DNA of 64,000 bases from Rhizobium sp. ASV20 (GTDB lineage: Bacteria > Pseudomonadota > Alphaproteobacteria > Rhizobiales > Rhizobiaceae). Location of the stretch: the NCBI RefSeq assembly GCF_016429015.1, contig NZ_JAELTU010000018.1:1-64000 (forward strand), given 5' to 3'. The notes under the pieces are model-generated. The model was not told the origin of the DNA, ran no database searches, and saw nothing but the letters and a program-made list of their open reading frames with translations. Made by a program: the position numbers and the translations under genes. Position 1 is the stretch's first letter. Each line of letters begins with the position of its first letter. Positions 17,298 to 26,950 of this stretch are shown in pieces.

Positions 17298-18266
17298 GTG
17301 GGTACAAACAGCAAGAGCGTTGCCGGCGGCTTGGCCGTCGGCGCGCGCGCGCCGTTGCGCGTGGAAACCACCTACAAGGCGCCGGGCGCCTTCGCGCGCA
17401 ATGCGCCCGGCTATCTCTTCCTTCTGCCGTGGTTCATCGGCTTCTTCGGCTTGACGCTGGGGCCGGCGATTGCCTCGCTCTATCTTTCCTTCACCGACTA
17501 CAATCTGCTGCAGTCGCCGAACCTTGTCGGCATTGACAACTACGTGCGGATCGCGACGGCGGACGACAAGTTCCTGTCGTCGATGAAGGTAACGCTCTTC
17601 TATGTCGTCTGTTCCGTGCCACTGAAGCTGGCCTTCGCGCTGCTCGTGGCGCTGCTGCTCAATCGCGGCATCAAGGGCCTGCCGGTCTACCGCGCTATTT
17701 TCTACCTGCCGTCCCTGCTTGGCTCCAGCGTTGCGATCGCGGTGCTGTGGCGACAGATTTTCGATGCCGATGGCATCGTCAACACACTGCTCTGGTATGC
17801 CTTCGGCATTAACGGGCCAAGCTGGATCTCCAATCCGGATTATTCGCTCTACACGCTGGTGATCCTCGCCATATGGCAGTTCGGCTCTCCGATGATCATT
17901 TTCCTCGCCGGCCTGCGCCAGATCCCGACCGATCTCTACGAGGCCGCCAGCCTCGATGGAGCCTCGAAAGTGCGGATCTTCTTCAAGATCACCCTGCCGC
18001 TTTTGACGCCGGTGATTTTCTTCAACGCCGTGGTCCAGACGATCGATGCCTTTAAGGCCTTCACGCCGGCCTATGTGATTTCATCCGGCACCGGCGGCCC
18101 GATCGATTCGACGCTGTTCTACACGCTCTATCTCTACCAGGAAGCCTTCGGCTATTTCCGCATGGGCTACGCCGCAGCCCTCGCCTGGGTCCTGGTTATT
18201 ATCATCGCCATCTTCACCACCTTCTCCTTCCTCTCCGCTCGTTATTGGGTCCACTACGATGACTGA
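17298..18266 (+). CDS. Sugar ABC transporter permease, MalF/UgpA type
   Basis: A 322-residue inner-membrane permease beginning with GTG 17298, four bases after the stop of the binding-protein gene; the site GAGG precedes it. Six transmembrane segments are visible starting at NAPGYLFLLPWFIGFFGLTLGP. The EAA loop EAASLDGASKVRIFFKITLP is complete. The end overlaps the next permease gene by 8 bases. It forms the channel of the importer with the MalG-type partner. Confidence 0.93.
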   Translation: MGTNSKSVAGGLAVGARAPLRVETTYKAPGAFARNAPGYLFLLPWFIGFFGLTLGPAIASLYLSFTDYNLLQSPNLVGIDNYVRIATADDKFLSSMKVTLFYVVCSVPLKLAFALLVALLLNRGIKGLPVYRAIFYLPSLLGSSVAIAVLWRQIFDADGIVNTLLWYAFGINGPSWISNPDYSLYTLVILAIWQFGSPMIIFLAGLRQIPTDLYEAASLDGASKVRIFFKITLPLLTPVIFFNAVVQTIDAFKAFTPAYVISSGTGGPIDSTLFYTLYLYQEAFGYFRMGYAAALAWVLVIIIAIFTTFSFLSARYWVHYDD

Positions 18267-19143
18267 CGCGAAGCTCACCCATTTTGCCGAGGACATGAAG
18301 CCACCGCGCGAACGCCCGTGGTTCCTCTCTGTCCTCATCCATGTCGCCCTCATCGCAGCATCGATCGTGATGCTCTATCCGCTGCTGTGGATGCTCTCCG
18401 GCTCGATCAAGGACCAGAACGAAATCTTCGGCACGGCATCGCTGATCCCGTCGCAGTTCGATTTCAGCGCCTATGCCCGCGGCTGGTTCGGCGGCCAGGT
18501 TACCTTCGGCAAATTCGTCTGGAACTCGGCCGTCATCGCCGTACTGTCGGTGATCGGCAATGTGATTTCCTGCTCTCTGGCAGCCTATGCCTTCGCGCGG
18601 CTGAACTTCTGGGGCAAGAATTTCTGGTTTGCGCTGATGCTCGGCACGCTGATGCTGCCCTATCACGTCACGCTGATCCCGCAATATATCCTCTTCCTGA
18701 AGCTCGGCTGGGTGAAGACGCTGCTGCCGCTCGTCGTGCCGAAATTCCTGGCGGTAGACGCCTTCTTCATCTTCCTGATGGTGCAGTTCTTCCGCGGCAT
18801 TCCGCGCGAGTTGGACGAGGCCGCGATGATGGACGGCTGCAGCCCATGGCGCATCTACTGGCGCATCATGCTGCCGCTGTCGCTTCCCGTTCTGGCGACA
18901 GCCGCGATCTTCTCCTTCATCTGGACCTGGGACGATTTCTTCGGACCGCTGATCTATCTCTCGGACATCAATACCTACACGGTGCAGCTCGGTCTGCGTT
19001 CCTTCGTCGACTCCACCGGAAGCTCCGACTGGAGCAGCCTCTTCGCCATGTCGAGCCTGTCGCTGATCCCAGTCTTCCTGATCTTCCTCTTCTTCCAGAG
19101 GCTGTTGATCGACGGCATTGCGACCGCCGGCCTAAAACGCTGA
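18259..19143 (+). CDS. Sugar ABC transporter permease, MalG/UgpE type
   Basis: A 294-residue inner-membrane permease, overlapping the preceding gene by 8 bases and so coupled in translation. TM1 is LSVLIHVALIAASIVMLYPL, and the EAA loop is LDEAAMMDGCSPWRIYWRIM. It pairs with the 17298 product to make the channel. The following gene starts 72 bases downstream without a visible terminator. Confidence 0.93.
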   Translation: MTDAKLTHFAEDMKPPRERPWFLSVLIHVALIAASIVMLYPLLWMLSGSIKDQNEIFGTASLIPSQFDFSAYARGWFGGQVTFGKFVWNSAVIAVLSVIGNVISCSLAAYAFARLNFWGKNFWFALMLGTLMLPYHVTLIPQYILFLKLGWVKTLLPLVVPKFLAVDAFFIFLMVQFFRGIPRELDEAAMMDGCSPWRIYWRIMLPLSLPVLATAAIFSFIWTWDDFFGPLIYLSDINTYTVQLGLRSFVDSTGSSDWSSLFAMSSLSLIPVFLIFLFFQRLLIDGIATAGLKR

Positions 19144-19215
19144 TTAAGAACCCCGCGGTCCCGGACACCCAAGATTTGGGACCGCAATTTGGAAACCCAT
19201 GAAAGGAAATGTCGC

Positions 19216-20241
19216 ATGAGCGCGCTGCGCTTTGCCGCCATCGGCCTCAATCACGATCACATCTACGGCCAGGTCAACGTCATGCTGCGGGCCGGCGCCG
19301 AACTCGTCGCCTTCCATGCCGCGGAAGACGATCTCGCCGCCATCTTCGCCGGACGCTTCCCGCAGGCGAAACGCGTCTCAGACAAACGTGAAATCCTGGA
19401 GGACAGTTCGATCGCGCTGATCGTCAGTGCCGCCATTTCCAGCGAGCGATCAGGCATTGCCATCGAGGCCATGCGCCACGGCAAGGACGTCATGCTCGAC
19501 AAGCCAGGCATGGTGACGCTGGATCAGCTCGCGGATGTCAAGAAAGTGCAGGCCGAGACAAAGCGCATCGTCTCCATCCTCTATTCCGAGCATTTCGAGA
19601 CGGCATCGACGGTCAAGGCCGGCGAGCTGGTGAAATCAGGCGCCATCGGCAAGGTCATCCAAACGACGGGCCTCGGCCCGCACCGGCTGCGCAAGCCGAC
19701 CCGGCCGGAATGGTTCTTCGACCGCAAGCGCTACGGCGGCATCATCACCGACATCGCCTCGCATCAATGCGAGCAGTTCCTGTTTTTCGCGGATTCCCTC
19801 GAAGCCGAAGTGCTGTCGGCGACTGTGTCGAACCGCGCCAATCCCGATACGCCGGGCCTGCAGGACTACGGCGATTTCCACCTGCGCACGCCCGACGTGA
19901 CAGGCTATGTCCGCGTCGACTGGTTCACGCCGGACGGTCTCTCTACCTGGGGCGACGGCCGCCTCTTCATCGTCGGCACCGAAGGCACGATCGAGCTGCG
20001 CAAATATATCGACGTTGCCGGTCGCCCCGGCACCGATCACCTCTTCCTCACCGACCGCAAGGGCATGCAACATATCGACTGCACCGGCTTCGACCTGCCC
20101 TACGGCCGCCAGCTTGCCGCCGACATCAGGGACCGGACGGAAACGGCGATGGGCCAGGAACATTGCTTCAAGGCGATGGAGCTGGCGCTGAAGGCGCAGG
20201 CACTCGCCGAGGCAACATCGCTCAAGAACATTCAGAGGTAA
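19216..20241 (+). CDS. Gfo/Idh/MocA family oxidoreductase
   Basis: A 341-residue NAD(P)-dependent dehydrogenase. The N-terminus LRFAAIGLNHDHIYGQV is a variant Rossmann motif in which the usual GxGxxG is replaced by G-L-N-H-D-H, so cofactor binding may be unusual. The family EKP position reads LDKPGMVTLDQL (DKP, about residue 95). A downstream YGGIITDIASHQCEQFLFF carries the typical G-x-x-x-D-x-x-x-H active-site motif. I chose ATG 19216 (GAAAGGAAA upstream) over 19189. It lies inside the ABC operon and probably acts on the imported sugar. Confidence 0.87.
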   Translation: MSALRFAAIGLNHDHIYGQVNVMLRAGAELVAFHAAEDDLAAIFAGRFPQAKRVSDKREILEDSSIALIVSAAISSERSGIAIEAMRHGKDVMLDKPGMVTLDQLADVKKVQAETKRIVSILYSEHFETASTVKAGELVKSGAIGKVIQTTGLGPHRLRKPTRPEWFFDRKRYGGIITDIASHQCEQFLFFADSLEAEVLSATVSNRANPDTPGLQDYGDFHLRTPDVTGYVRVDWFTPDGLSTWGDGRLFIVGTEGTIELRKYIDVAGRPGTDHLFLTDRKGMQHIDCTGFDLPYGRQLAADIRDRTETAMGQEHCFKAMELALKAQALAEATSLKNIQR

Positions 20242-20248
20242 TTGCGTT

Positions 20249-21319
20249 ATGTCCGACACCAAGAAAGTCGCGATCATCGGCCTCGGCATTGGCCGCTCGC
20301 ACATTATCGAAGGCTATCTGCCTCACTCCGATCGCTACGAAGTTGCCGTTCTGTGCGATCTCAACGAGGAGCGTCTGAACGCCGTCGGTGACGAATTCGG
20401 CATCGCCAAACGCGTCAAGGATTTCTCAGAAATCCTCAACATGCCCGATATCGACATTATCGACATCTGCACGCCGCCGGGCTCGCATTTCCAGCTGATC
20501 ATGCAATCGCTCACCGCCGGCAAGCACGTCGTCTGCGAAAAGCCGCTCGTCGGCTCTCTCGCCGATGTCGATGCCGTCATCGCCGCGGAAAAGACGGCCA
20601 AGGGCCGGCTGATGCCGATCTTCCAGTATCGCTATGGCGACGGCATCCAGAAGGCCAAGCGCATTATCGCTTCGGGCATTGCCGGCAAGCCCTATGTCGC
20701 CACGTCGGAGACACATTGGGTGCGCGGCGCCGACTATTATGCGGTGCCCTGGCGCGGCAAGTGGGAGACCGAGCTCGGCGGCGTGCTGATGACGCACTCC
20801 ATCCACCTGCATGACATGCTGACCTATCTGATGGGGCCGATCGCAGGCCTCTTCGGCCGTGTCGCCACGCGGGTCAACGATATCGAAGTCGAGGATTGCG
20901 CCAGCGCCAGCCTGCTGATGGAAAACGGCGCGCTTGCCACCATCAGCGCCACGCTCGGCTCGCAGGAACAGATCAGCCGCCTGCGCCTCGCCTTCGAAAA
21001 CGTCCTGATTGAAAGCAATCACGAGCCCTACAGCCCGGGCCAAGACCCCTGGAAGATCATTCCGGCCAATGACGAGATTGCCGCCAAGATCGATGCGCTG
21101 CTCGCCGACTGGACGCCGATCCCGATCCGCTTCAACACACAGATGAAGCTGTTCCACGAAGCACTGGTCTCAGGTGGCCCGTTGCCGGTAACATCGGCCG
21201 ATGCCCGCCAGGCGCTGGAGCTGGTCACCGCCTTCTACGAATCGTCGGAAACACGCACCGAAGTCCGCTTCCCCGTCGGGCCGGAAGCCAAAAAATACAA
21301 GAGCTGGAGGCCGGCATGA
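20249..21319 (+). CDS. Gfo/Idh/MocA family oxidoreductase
   Basis: A 356-residue NAD(P)-dependent dehydrogenase, seven bases after the previous one. The Rossmann motif is VAIIGLGIGRSHIIEG (residues 6-21), the family motif CEKPLVGSLADVD (about residue 96), and the active-site block GGVLMTHSIHLHDMLTYLMG. It differs enough from its neighbour to suggest two successive steps, for example oxidation and re-reduction as in inositol or 3-keto-sugar pathways. Its end overlaps an ATG (21316), but the ATPase gene more likely starts at 21364. Confidence 0.9.
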   Translation: MSDTKKVAIIGLGIGRSHIIEGYLPHSDRYEVAVLCDLNEERLNAVGDEFGIAKRVKDFSEILNMPDIDIIDICTPPGSHFQLIMQSLTAGKHVVCEKPLVGSLADVDAVIAAEKTAKGRLMPIFQYRYGDGIQKAKRIIASGIAGKPYVATSETHWVRGADYYAVPWRGKWETELGGVLMTHSIHLHDMLTYLMGPIAGLFGRVATRVNDIEVEDCASASLLMENGALATISATLGSQEQISRLRLAFENVLIESNHEPYSPGQDPWKIIPANDEIAAKIDALLADWTPIPIRFNTQMKLFHEALVSGGPLPVTSADARQALELVTAFYESSETRTEVRFPVGPEAKKYKSWRPA

Positions 21320-21363
21320 ACGTTGCCGCGCGAGCCATCAGAACCAACAAGGAGGAAGCGCCC

Positions 21364-22443
21364 ATGGCGACAAGCGTATCGCTGCAGAAAGTTATCAAGC
21401 GCTATGGCGAGCTTCAGGTGGTTCACGGGATCGACCTGGAAATCGAGCCGGGTGAATTCACCGTCTTCGTCGGCCCCTCGGGCTGCGGCAAGTCCACGCT
21501 CCTGCGCATGATCGCCGGTCTCGAGCCGATCTCCGGCGGCGGGCTCTATCTCGACGGCAGCCGCATGAACGATGTCCCCGCCTCCAAGCGCGGCATCGCC
21601 ATGGTCTTCCAGTCCTATGCGCTCTACCCGCATATGACCGTCTACAAGAACCTCGCCTTCGGCCTCGAAACCGCCGGCATGAAGAAACAGGATATCCATC
21701 CGCGCGTCGAGAAGGCGGCCGAGGTCCTGCAGATCACCCAGCTGCTGCAGCGCAAGCCGAAGCAGCTGTCCGGCGGCCAGCGTCAGCGCGTCGCCATCGG
21801 CCGCGCGATCGTCCGCGAGCCCAACATATTCCTGTTCGACGAGCCGCTCTCGAACCTCGATGCCGAACTGCGTGTGCAGATGCGCGTCGAGATCGCCCGC
21901 CTGCACCAGCGTCTCGGCAACACCATGATCTACGTCACCCACGACCAGACCGAGGCCATGACCATGGCCGACAAGATTGTCGTGCTCAATGGCGGCAAGA
22001 TCGAGCAGGTCGGCGCTCCCCTCGACCTCTACAACAAGCCGAAGAACAAGTTCGTCGCCGGCTTCATCGGCTCGCCGAAAATGAACTTCCTCGATGCAAA
22101 GATCGTCGCCTCCGACGACGGTTCCGGCGTCATCGACCTCGCCGGTCAGACCGTGCGCCTGCCGCGCCGGCTGGGCGGCCTGCAGCCCGGACAGCCCGTC
22201 ACCCTTGGCGCGCGCCCGGAGCATCTGAATGTCGGTGACCGTGGCGTAGGGCTCGGCAATGCCCGCGTCGATCTCGTCGAACACCTCGGCGGCCAGACGA
22301 TCCTCTATGTCACGCTGCATGGCGGCCAGGCGTTGACGGTCGCGCTGGAAGATCAGCAAAGCATCCGCGCCGGCGAAACCGTCAGCATCCACATCGATCC
22401 CGAGCGCTGCCATCTGTTTGGCCCGGATGGGGTAACGTTATAG
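21364..22443 (+). CDS. Sugar ABC transporter ATP-binding protein, MalK/UgpC type
   Basis: A 359-residue ATPase that energises the 17298/18259 permeases. Walker A is GPSGCGKST (about residue 36-44), the signature LSGGQRQRVAIGRA, Walker B FLFDEPLSNLDAEL, and the C-terminal TOBE/OB regulatory domain of MalK-like proteins follows. ATG 21364 has AAGGAGG eight bases upstream. An ATG at 21316 overlaps the previous stop and would add 16 residues, but no matching ribosome site is present and the family starts at MATSVSLQKV. Confidence 0.93.
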   Translation: MATSVSLQKVIKRYGELQVVHGIDLEIEPGEFTVFVGPSGCGKSTLLRMIAGLEPISGGGLYLDGSRMNDVPASKRGIAMVFQSYALYPHMTVYKNLAFGLETAGMKKQDIHPRVEKAAEVLQITQLLQRKPKQLSGGQRQRVAIGRAIVREPNIFLFDEPLSNLDAELRVQMRVEIARLHQRLGNTMIYVTHDQTEAMTMADKIVVLNGGKIEQVGAPLDLYNKPKNKFVAGFIGSPKMNFLDAKIVASDDGSGVIDLAGQTVRLPRRLGGLQPGQPVTLGARPEHLNVGDRGVGLGNARVDLVEHLGGQTILYVTLHGGQALTVALEDQQSIRAGETVSIHIDPERCHLFGPDGVTL

Positions 22444-22517
22444 GACTATTTTGGGAGCAGACGGCGCCTATTTCACCGCTGGCGGGCGAGATAGGCTCCA
22501 CATTTGCTGTGTCTTGA

Positions 22518-24992
22518 CTAGACCTCGACGATGCGCCGGCTGCCGATCGAACGGATCTGGCCGGACGGAATGACATCGGCCGGAACGCCTTCCCGCCGAT
22601 ACAGGCGAAGCCGTCTGCTGCCCGGCGCAAGATGAAACCAGTCATCCTCGGCGCGATAGGCTTCGAGATCGATCTGTACCGATTGCGCAAAACGGTCGCT
22701 GCTCAGATCGAGGAACCAATCTTCGCCCTCCTGCACCGCCAATGCCGCAATCTCGGCATCGTGGAACGCCTTGCTCCGCCCTAGCGGGAAGTAGAAGGCC
22801 TGAGCGATCACAGTACCGGTTGCCGGGGACGTCAGCCGCGCGACCGTGACGTCATGCGACGGCGACCCGAAACGGAAGGCATACGTCGTATCGAAAAAGG
22901 CGCCGAAAAGTTCAGTGCACGCTATCTTTTGCTTGCTGCGGGCTTCGAGCACCAGATCGCGGCCACCACCGACGACGACGACGACCTGACGGCCATCGCG
23001 CAGGCAGGAGACTTCGACGGTCAGCTCAAGCGCCGCATCGCTCTCATTGATGACATGCACGTCGAGACCGTTCGTGCCCTCGTCCATCAGCAGCACCTGC
23101 ACCGGCCGGAAGGCGCGGCGAAGGCCATACCAGACCGGCTTCGGCTCCCCGGTCGAGTCGATCACGCCCCAGCCGGCGCCGGGAAGCAAATCCTGCAGCG
23201 TCCAGACAAGCGCGCCATTGCAACCGGAACCATGGCGGCGCCATTCGGCATAGGTTTCTTCGGCCACTTCCCCGGTCACGACACGCGAGAGGTTGAGATA
23301 GAGATCAGGATCTTCCCGCCGCAGCCGGTTGGGCTCGAAGCCGTAAAGCTCCTGAAGATAATGATCGCGCACATCCTCAAAATCCCAGGATGCGCCGCGA
23401 TCGCGCGGCACGCGCTCTTTCCATAGTGGGCTATGGACTGCAGGAACCAGCAGATGCTGTCCAAGCGTGCGGGCTTGCGGCACATGCGCGAAAGCCAGGC
23501 TCTCGGCGGCAAAGCGGACATCGGCACGACGGGCATCGGCAAGCGGCCGCATATAGGCGCCGACACCATAGTAATGCGTGACGCCGACATTCGAAGAAAA
23601 CGGCATCGGGCCGCCGGAGGGCGAATTGACCACATAGGGCACATCCGGTCGCAGCGATTGCACCAGCGGCGGGATGATCTCCTCGACAACAGGGCTTTTC
23701 CAGAACTGCTCGGGCAGGCCCATCATCGCCGCCTGCTGGTGGATCTCGCTGCCGCCGCAAAGGATTGCCAGAGATGGCGAGAGGCGGGTACGGCTCAGAA
23801 GCTGTGAAACCTCTGCCTCGACATGGGCATTGAAGGCTTTGTCATTCTTCGGATAGTCGAAATTGGCGAACATGAAATCTTGCCAGACCAGCAGGCCGAG
23901 CTCGTCGCAAAGGCGGAAGAAGTCCGGCGTCTCATAGGCCATGGTGCCGCCGATGCGGATCATGTTCATGCCGGCCTCGGCTGCCAGCCGCAGCCAGGAT
24001 TCGTAATCCTCGCGGCCGCCGGGCAGGCGCGCGATATCGGCCGTCGTCCACACGGCACCCCGGCAGAAAATCCGCTCGCCATTGACGATCACAGCGAAAT
24101 CCTCGCCATCAGCGCCGCGATCGACCGACAGCCGGCGAAAGCCGGTCTTTCCAAGCGCGTATTCGGCGCCATCGACGATGAGCGAGACATCATGGAGCTG
24201 CGGCGTGCCATGCGTATGCGGCCACCACGGCGCCACATCGGGAATTTTCAGGATTGCCGTGTAGCGACCGCCGCCATCCTTCTCGAACGCCTGCTCAGTC
24301 TCCCCGCATTTCAGCACCAGCTCATTGATATCGCCCCCGGCCGCAAGCGAGGCATAGAGCCTGCCCTCGCCGTTTTCGAGCAAATCCGGCCGCAGGGAGA
24401 GATCACGAATGACGGGCGCGCTCAGCCGCAACAGCGAAATCGGCCGCCACGGGCCGACCGCGTGAACCTCCGGGCACCAGCCGGGCATATGACCGAGCAG
24501 CGTCGTGCGCACCGTCCGCAAGCTCTGCGGCGTAATCATCTGCGGCCGCCAGCGGGCACGCGGACCGGGCTCGGAAAGCCTCAGCTCCAGCGCGCGGAAG
24601 CAAAGCGCCAGCTCGTCGCCACCAAGCAAGGTGACGTTGACGTCGTGCGCTTCGAACATGCTCTCGGAAACGAGGATTTGCTGGCCGTTGAGGAAAACTT
24701 CGCACAGCGTCGCCAGCCCTTCGAGCCGCAAAACCGCCTCACCGGCCTCAGCATCCACCAGACGGCATATGTACCAGGCATCGCGGTCGTTGAGAGGCTG
24801 AGGTTTCGTCCGGTCGAAACGCCCGGCCTTTTCCAGCGCTTCCGCCACCGTGCCCGGCACAGGTGCCGGAATGAAGCCTGAGGTCAGCGGCACATCTGAC
24901 GGCAAGATGCAGGTTCCTGCATCCGTCAACACCAGATTCCATCCTTCGCTCAGCCGCATTGCACCGCCGAGATCCGCCAAGCGCCCGCCCAT
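22518..24992 (-). CDS. Glycoside hydrolase family 2 protein (beta-mannosidase-like)
   Basis: An approximately 824-residue cytoplasmic glycosidase with the GH2 layout: N-terminal sugar-binding jelly roll (GWNLVLTDAG...VPGTVAEALEKAGRFD), immunoglobulin-like domain, TIM barrel and C-terminal beta domains. Barrel landmarks include MIRIGGTMAYETPDFFRLCD and VWQDFMFANFDYP. The acid/base Glu is probably in ILCGGSEIHQQ, where most beta-mannosidases have W-(S/N)-G-N-N-E. The nucleophile Glu is probably in RFAAESLAFAHVP. The start is uncertain: ATG 24992 or ATG 24959; a TTG at 25022 would extend it. It converges on the ABC operon and would cleave the imported glycoside, but the linkage cannot be read. 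Confidence 0.85.
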   Translation of the reverse strand: MGGRLADLGGAMRLSEGWNLVLTDAGTCILPSDVPLTSGFIPAPVPGTVAEALEKAGRFDRTKPQPLNDRDAWYICRLVDAEAGEAVLRLEGLATLCEVFLNGQQILVSESMFEAHDVNVTLLGGDELALCFRALELRLSEPGPRARWRPQMITPQSLRTVRTTLLGHMPGWCPEVHAVGPWRPISLLRLSAPVIRDLSLRPDLLENGEGRLYASLAAGGDINELVLKCGETEQAFEKDGGGRYTAILKIPDVAPWWPHTHGTPQLHDVSLIVDGAEYALGKTGFRRLSVDRGADGEDFAVIVNGERIFCRGAVWTTADIARLPGGREDYESWLRLAAEAGMNMIRIGGTMAYETPDFFRLCDELGLLVWQDFMFANFDYPKNDKAFNAHVEAEVSQLLSRTRLSPSLAILCGGSEIHQQAAMMGLPEQFWKSPVVEEIIPPLVQSLRPDVPYVVNSPSGGPMPFSSNVGVTHYYGVGAYMRPLADARRADVRFAAESLAFAHVPQARTLGQHLLVPAVHSPLWKERVPRDRGASWDFEDVRDHYLQELYGFEPNRLRREDPDLYLNLSRVVTGEVAEETYAEWRRHGSGCNGALVWTLQDLLPGAGWGVIDSTGEPKPVWYGLRRAFRPVQVLLMDEGTNGLDVHVINESDAALELTVEVSCLRDGRQVVVVVGGGRDLVLEARSKQKIACTELFGAFFDTTYAFRFGSPSHDVTVARLTSPATGTVIAQAFYFPLGRSKAFHDAEIAALAVQEGEDWFLDLSSDRFAQSVQIDLEAYRAEDDWFHLAPGSRRLRLYRREGVPADVIPSGQIRSIGSRRIVEV

Positions 24993-25068
24993 GACATTTT
25001 TCGGGGATTTCCCCCGCCCCAATGTGTTCAGAAATAACCCAGCCTTATGACGATCGAACGGAAGCCGA

Positions 25069-26028
25069 TCAAAGCTTCCGTTCGAGCTCGCCCATCATGG
25101 CATCCCACGCATCTGCGGCAGGATCAAGGGCTGTGCGCAGCGGCTCGAATTTCTTGCGCGTGATGGCGCGGGCCAGTTGGAACTGCACCGACTTCGCCGC
25201 CTCGGAAATCTTCCGTGCCTCAGCCGCCGCTTCGGACAGATCGGCCGAGAGCCAGTCGAAATGACTGCCGGCAAGCTCGAAATTGGCGCCGAGCTGGCGC
25301 AGCGTGTTGAAGGCATATTTGTGAAAGAAGCCGAACGGCCGTTCGGCGATCGCTTCCACCTGCGCAGGGAAAACCTCCGCAAAGGCACGGATCGGATTGG
25401 CGCCGGGGCGACGACGGAAATGAAAGGACAGAAGCTGCCGCGCCGTCTCGCGGATCGCGGCTTCGGCCGGTGCCTTTTCAGGAAACTTCGCAAACTCTGT
25501 ATAGGGCAGGAAGGGCAGGTCCTCATCCGTCAGATGCAGCTGGAACAGCCCGTCGAAATCCTCGCCCGACAGCTGGAAGAAGCCGCCATTGTGGAAGTAA
25601 TCGAGCGTGCGGCCTTCCATGTCGAGCCGGTTGATCGCCACCGTCGTCTTGCCGTGCTCGCGGCGATAGCCGACGCCCTGCGTGTCCGGCATGAAGAAGG
25701 AATCCATCTCCAGCAGGCAGAGCCGGCCACGGCCGATCTGCTCGGCGACATGGTTCTCAACCTTGTCGTAGATCGCAAGCTCGGTGCAGCGCACTCCGTA
25801 GAGCGCTTCCAGATCCTCCAGCGGCACCTTGAAGAAAGTGAACTGGTCGCCTTCGAAATCCTGACCTACCGTGAAGCCGAGCATGGCTTCCGGCGGCAGT
25901 TTCAAGGTCGAAAGTACTTCGATCCAGAGATCGATGTAGCAATTCGTCTCGGGCCACATGCGCTCGCTATCGTGCAGCGCATGTGGCTTGTAGGCGGCGG
26001 GATCCAGTCCCTGAAACACGTAAGTCAT
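25069..26028 (-). CDS. DUF1839 family protein of the carrier-protein operon
   Basis: A 319-residue cytoplasmic protein of the DUF1839 family. The start is ATG 26028 (MTYVFQGLDPAAYKPHALH). Conserved-looking blocks are WPETNCYIDLWIEVL near residue 20, the ELAIYDKVENHVAEQIGRGRL segment and DSFFMPDTQGVGYRREHGKTT. Family function is not established. The gene follows the amino acid:carrier-protein ligase gene with 8 bases between, and is the last of a four-gene operon, so it probably acts on the aminoacyl-carrier product, perhaps as a transferase or hydrolase; that is inference. Seventy-six bases separate it from the GH2 gene downstream. Confidence 0.85.
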   Translation of the reverse strand: MTYVFQGLDPAAYKPHALHDSERMWPETNCYIDLWIEVLSTLKLPPEAMLGFTVGQDFEGDQFTFFKVPLEDLEALYGVRCTELAIYDKVENHVAEQIGRGRLCLLEMDSFFMPDTQGVGYRREHGKTTVAINRLDMEGRTLDYFHNGGFFQLSGEDFDGLFQLHLTDEDLPFLPYTEFAKFPEKAPAEAAIRETARQLLSFHFRRRPGANPIRAFAEVFPAQVEAIAERPFGFFHKYAFNTLRQLGANFELAGSHFDWLSADLSEAAAEARKISEAAKSVQFQLARAITRKKFEPLRTALDPAADAWDAMMGELERKL

Positions 26029-26036
26029 GGAAGCGA

Positions 26037-26945
26037 TCAGCCCCACAGCGTCTTGCGCACGCTCTCGGGCCATTCCTTGACGTCGAGACCGTGGGTGTGG
26101 AACAGCGCCAGCGCAATGCGCTCCAGGCCGAAGCCGACACAAGCCGTGTGCACAACGCTGCCATCGGCAAAGTTCAGGCCCCACTTCGTACCGAAGGCAT
26201 CCTGGTGGTAGTTGAAGCTCATGCAGGCGGTCGGCTTGGCGGTCGAGGTGATCGGGATCAGCAGCTCGAACTTCAGATTCTGGTCGCGCTGATTGTTGGC
26301 AAGCATCTTGCCGGCACGGCCGAAGAACGGGTCGTTGGCGACATCGATGGTCACGTCGAGACCGACGGCCTTCATCATCTCGACACCACGATCCATCCAG
26401 CTCTGACGAAAATCAGTTACATGCTTCTCGCTGCCCATGCAGACATATTCGCGCATGCGGAACAGCTGCTGGCGGGCCGGGTCCTTGGAAGGCTCGTGGC
26501 GGAAGCAATAGGACTGCAGGTCGTAGAGCGCACCGTTTTCCGGAATGGCGCCACGCTTGGCAACCGTCGGATAAAGCGGATAGCAGGCCGCCGGCGTCAG
26601 CACGATATCGGTCGCCTGCTGATCCTTCGTCCAGTCGTCGCCGACTTCCATGCACTTCAACAGGCTCATATGGTCGAGCTCGTTGCCGCAGAAGCTGTGC
26701 ACGGTGCCGGCAAGCTGCGGGAAGCTCTTCATGTAGCCGCTGGTTTCAAAGAACGCACGGTTCATGCCGGGCGGAAAGCGGATGGCTTCAGCGCCATCGG
26801 CACCACCGAACTTGTCGACCAGACGTTCGAAAGCGGCAATGACGTCTTCGAACTGGCCGCTGCGGCCATAGAGACCATCAACGCCGGTATCGATCAAGAG
26901 ACCGGAATCGAAAAGACGATCGAGAAACGAGGATTGCATATCCAT
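26037..26945 (-). CDS. Amino acid:[carrier protein] ligase (SerRS-like, no tRNA-binding arm)
   Basis: A 302-residue class II aminoacyl-tRNA synthetase homologue of the group shown in Bradyrhizobium and Agrobacterium to load an amino acid onto the phosphopantetheine of a small carrier protein instead of tRNA. The N-terminal tRNA-binding coiled coil of seryl-tRNA synthetase is absent. Cys121 ([11 protein letters not shown]), Glu166 (RMREYV) and Cys269 (HTACVGFG) fit the Cys/Glu/Cys zinc site of the Bradyrhizobium enzyme with a constant offset of ten residues. Motif 2 is [21 protein letters not shown] and motif 3 [12 protein letters not shown]. The start is ATG 26945, 5 bases after the preceding stop. 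Glycine or alanine are the family's substrates. Confidence 0.92.
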   Translation of the reverse strand: MDMQSSFLDRLFDSGLLIDTGVDGLYGRSGQFEDVIAAFERLVDKFGGADGAEAIRFPPGMNRAFFETSGYMKSFPQLAGTVHSFCGNELDHMSLLKCMEVGDDWTKDQQATDIVLTPAACYPLYPTVAKRGAIPENGALYDLQSYCFRHEPSKDPARQQLFRMREYVCMGSEKHVTDFRQSWMDRGVEMMKAVGLDVTIDVANDPFFGRAGKMLANNQRDQNLKFELLIPITSTAKPTACMSFNYHQDAFGTKWGLNFADGSVVHTACVGFGLERIALALFHTHGLDVKEWPESVRKTLWG

Positions 26946-26950
26946 GGCGG

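Noticed and set aside
19216..21319. The two adjacent Gfo/Idh genes as a recent tandem duplication
   Set aside because: Their Rossmann loops, EKP regions and active-site blocks differ widely, so they are distinct family members.
22467..22497. Imperfect GCCTAT/ATAGGC hairpin between the ABC ATPase and GH2 genes as a terminator
   Set aside because: Several mismatches and no T-run on either strand; too weak to annotate.
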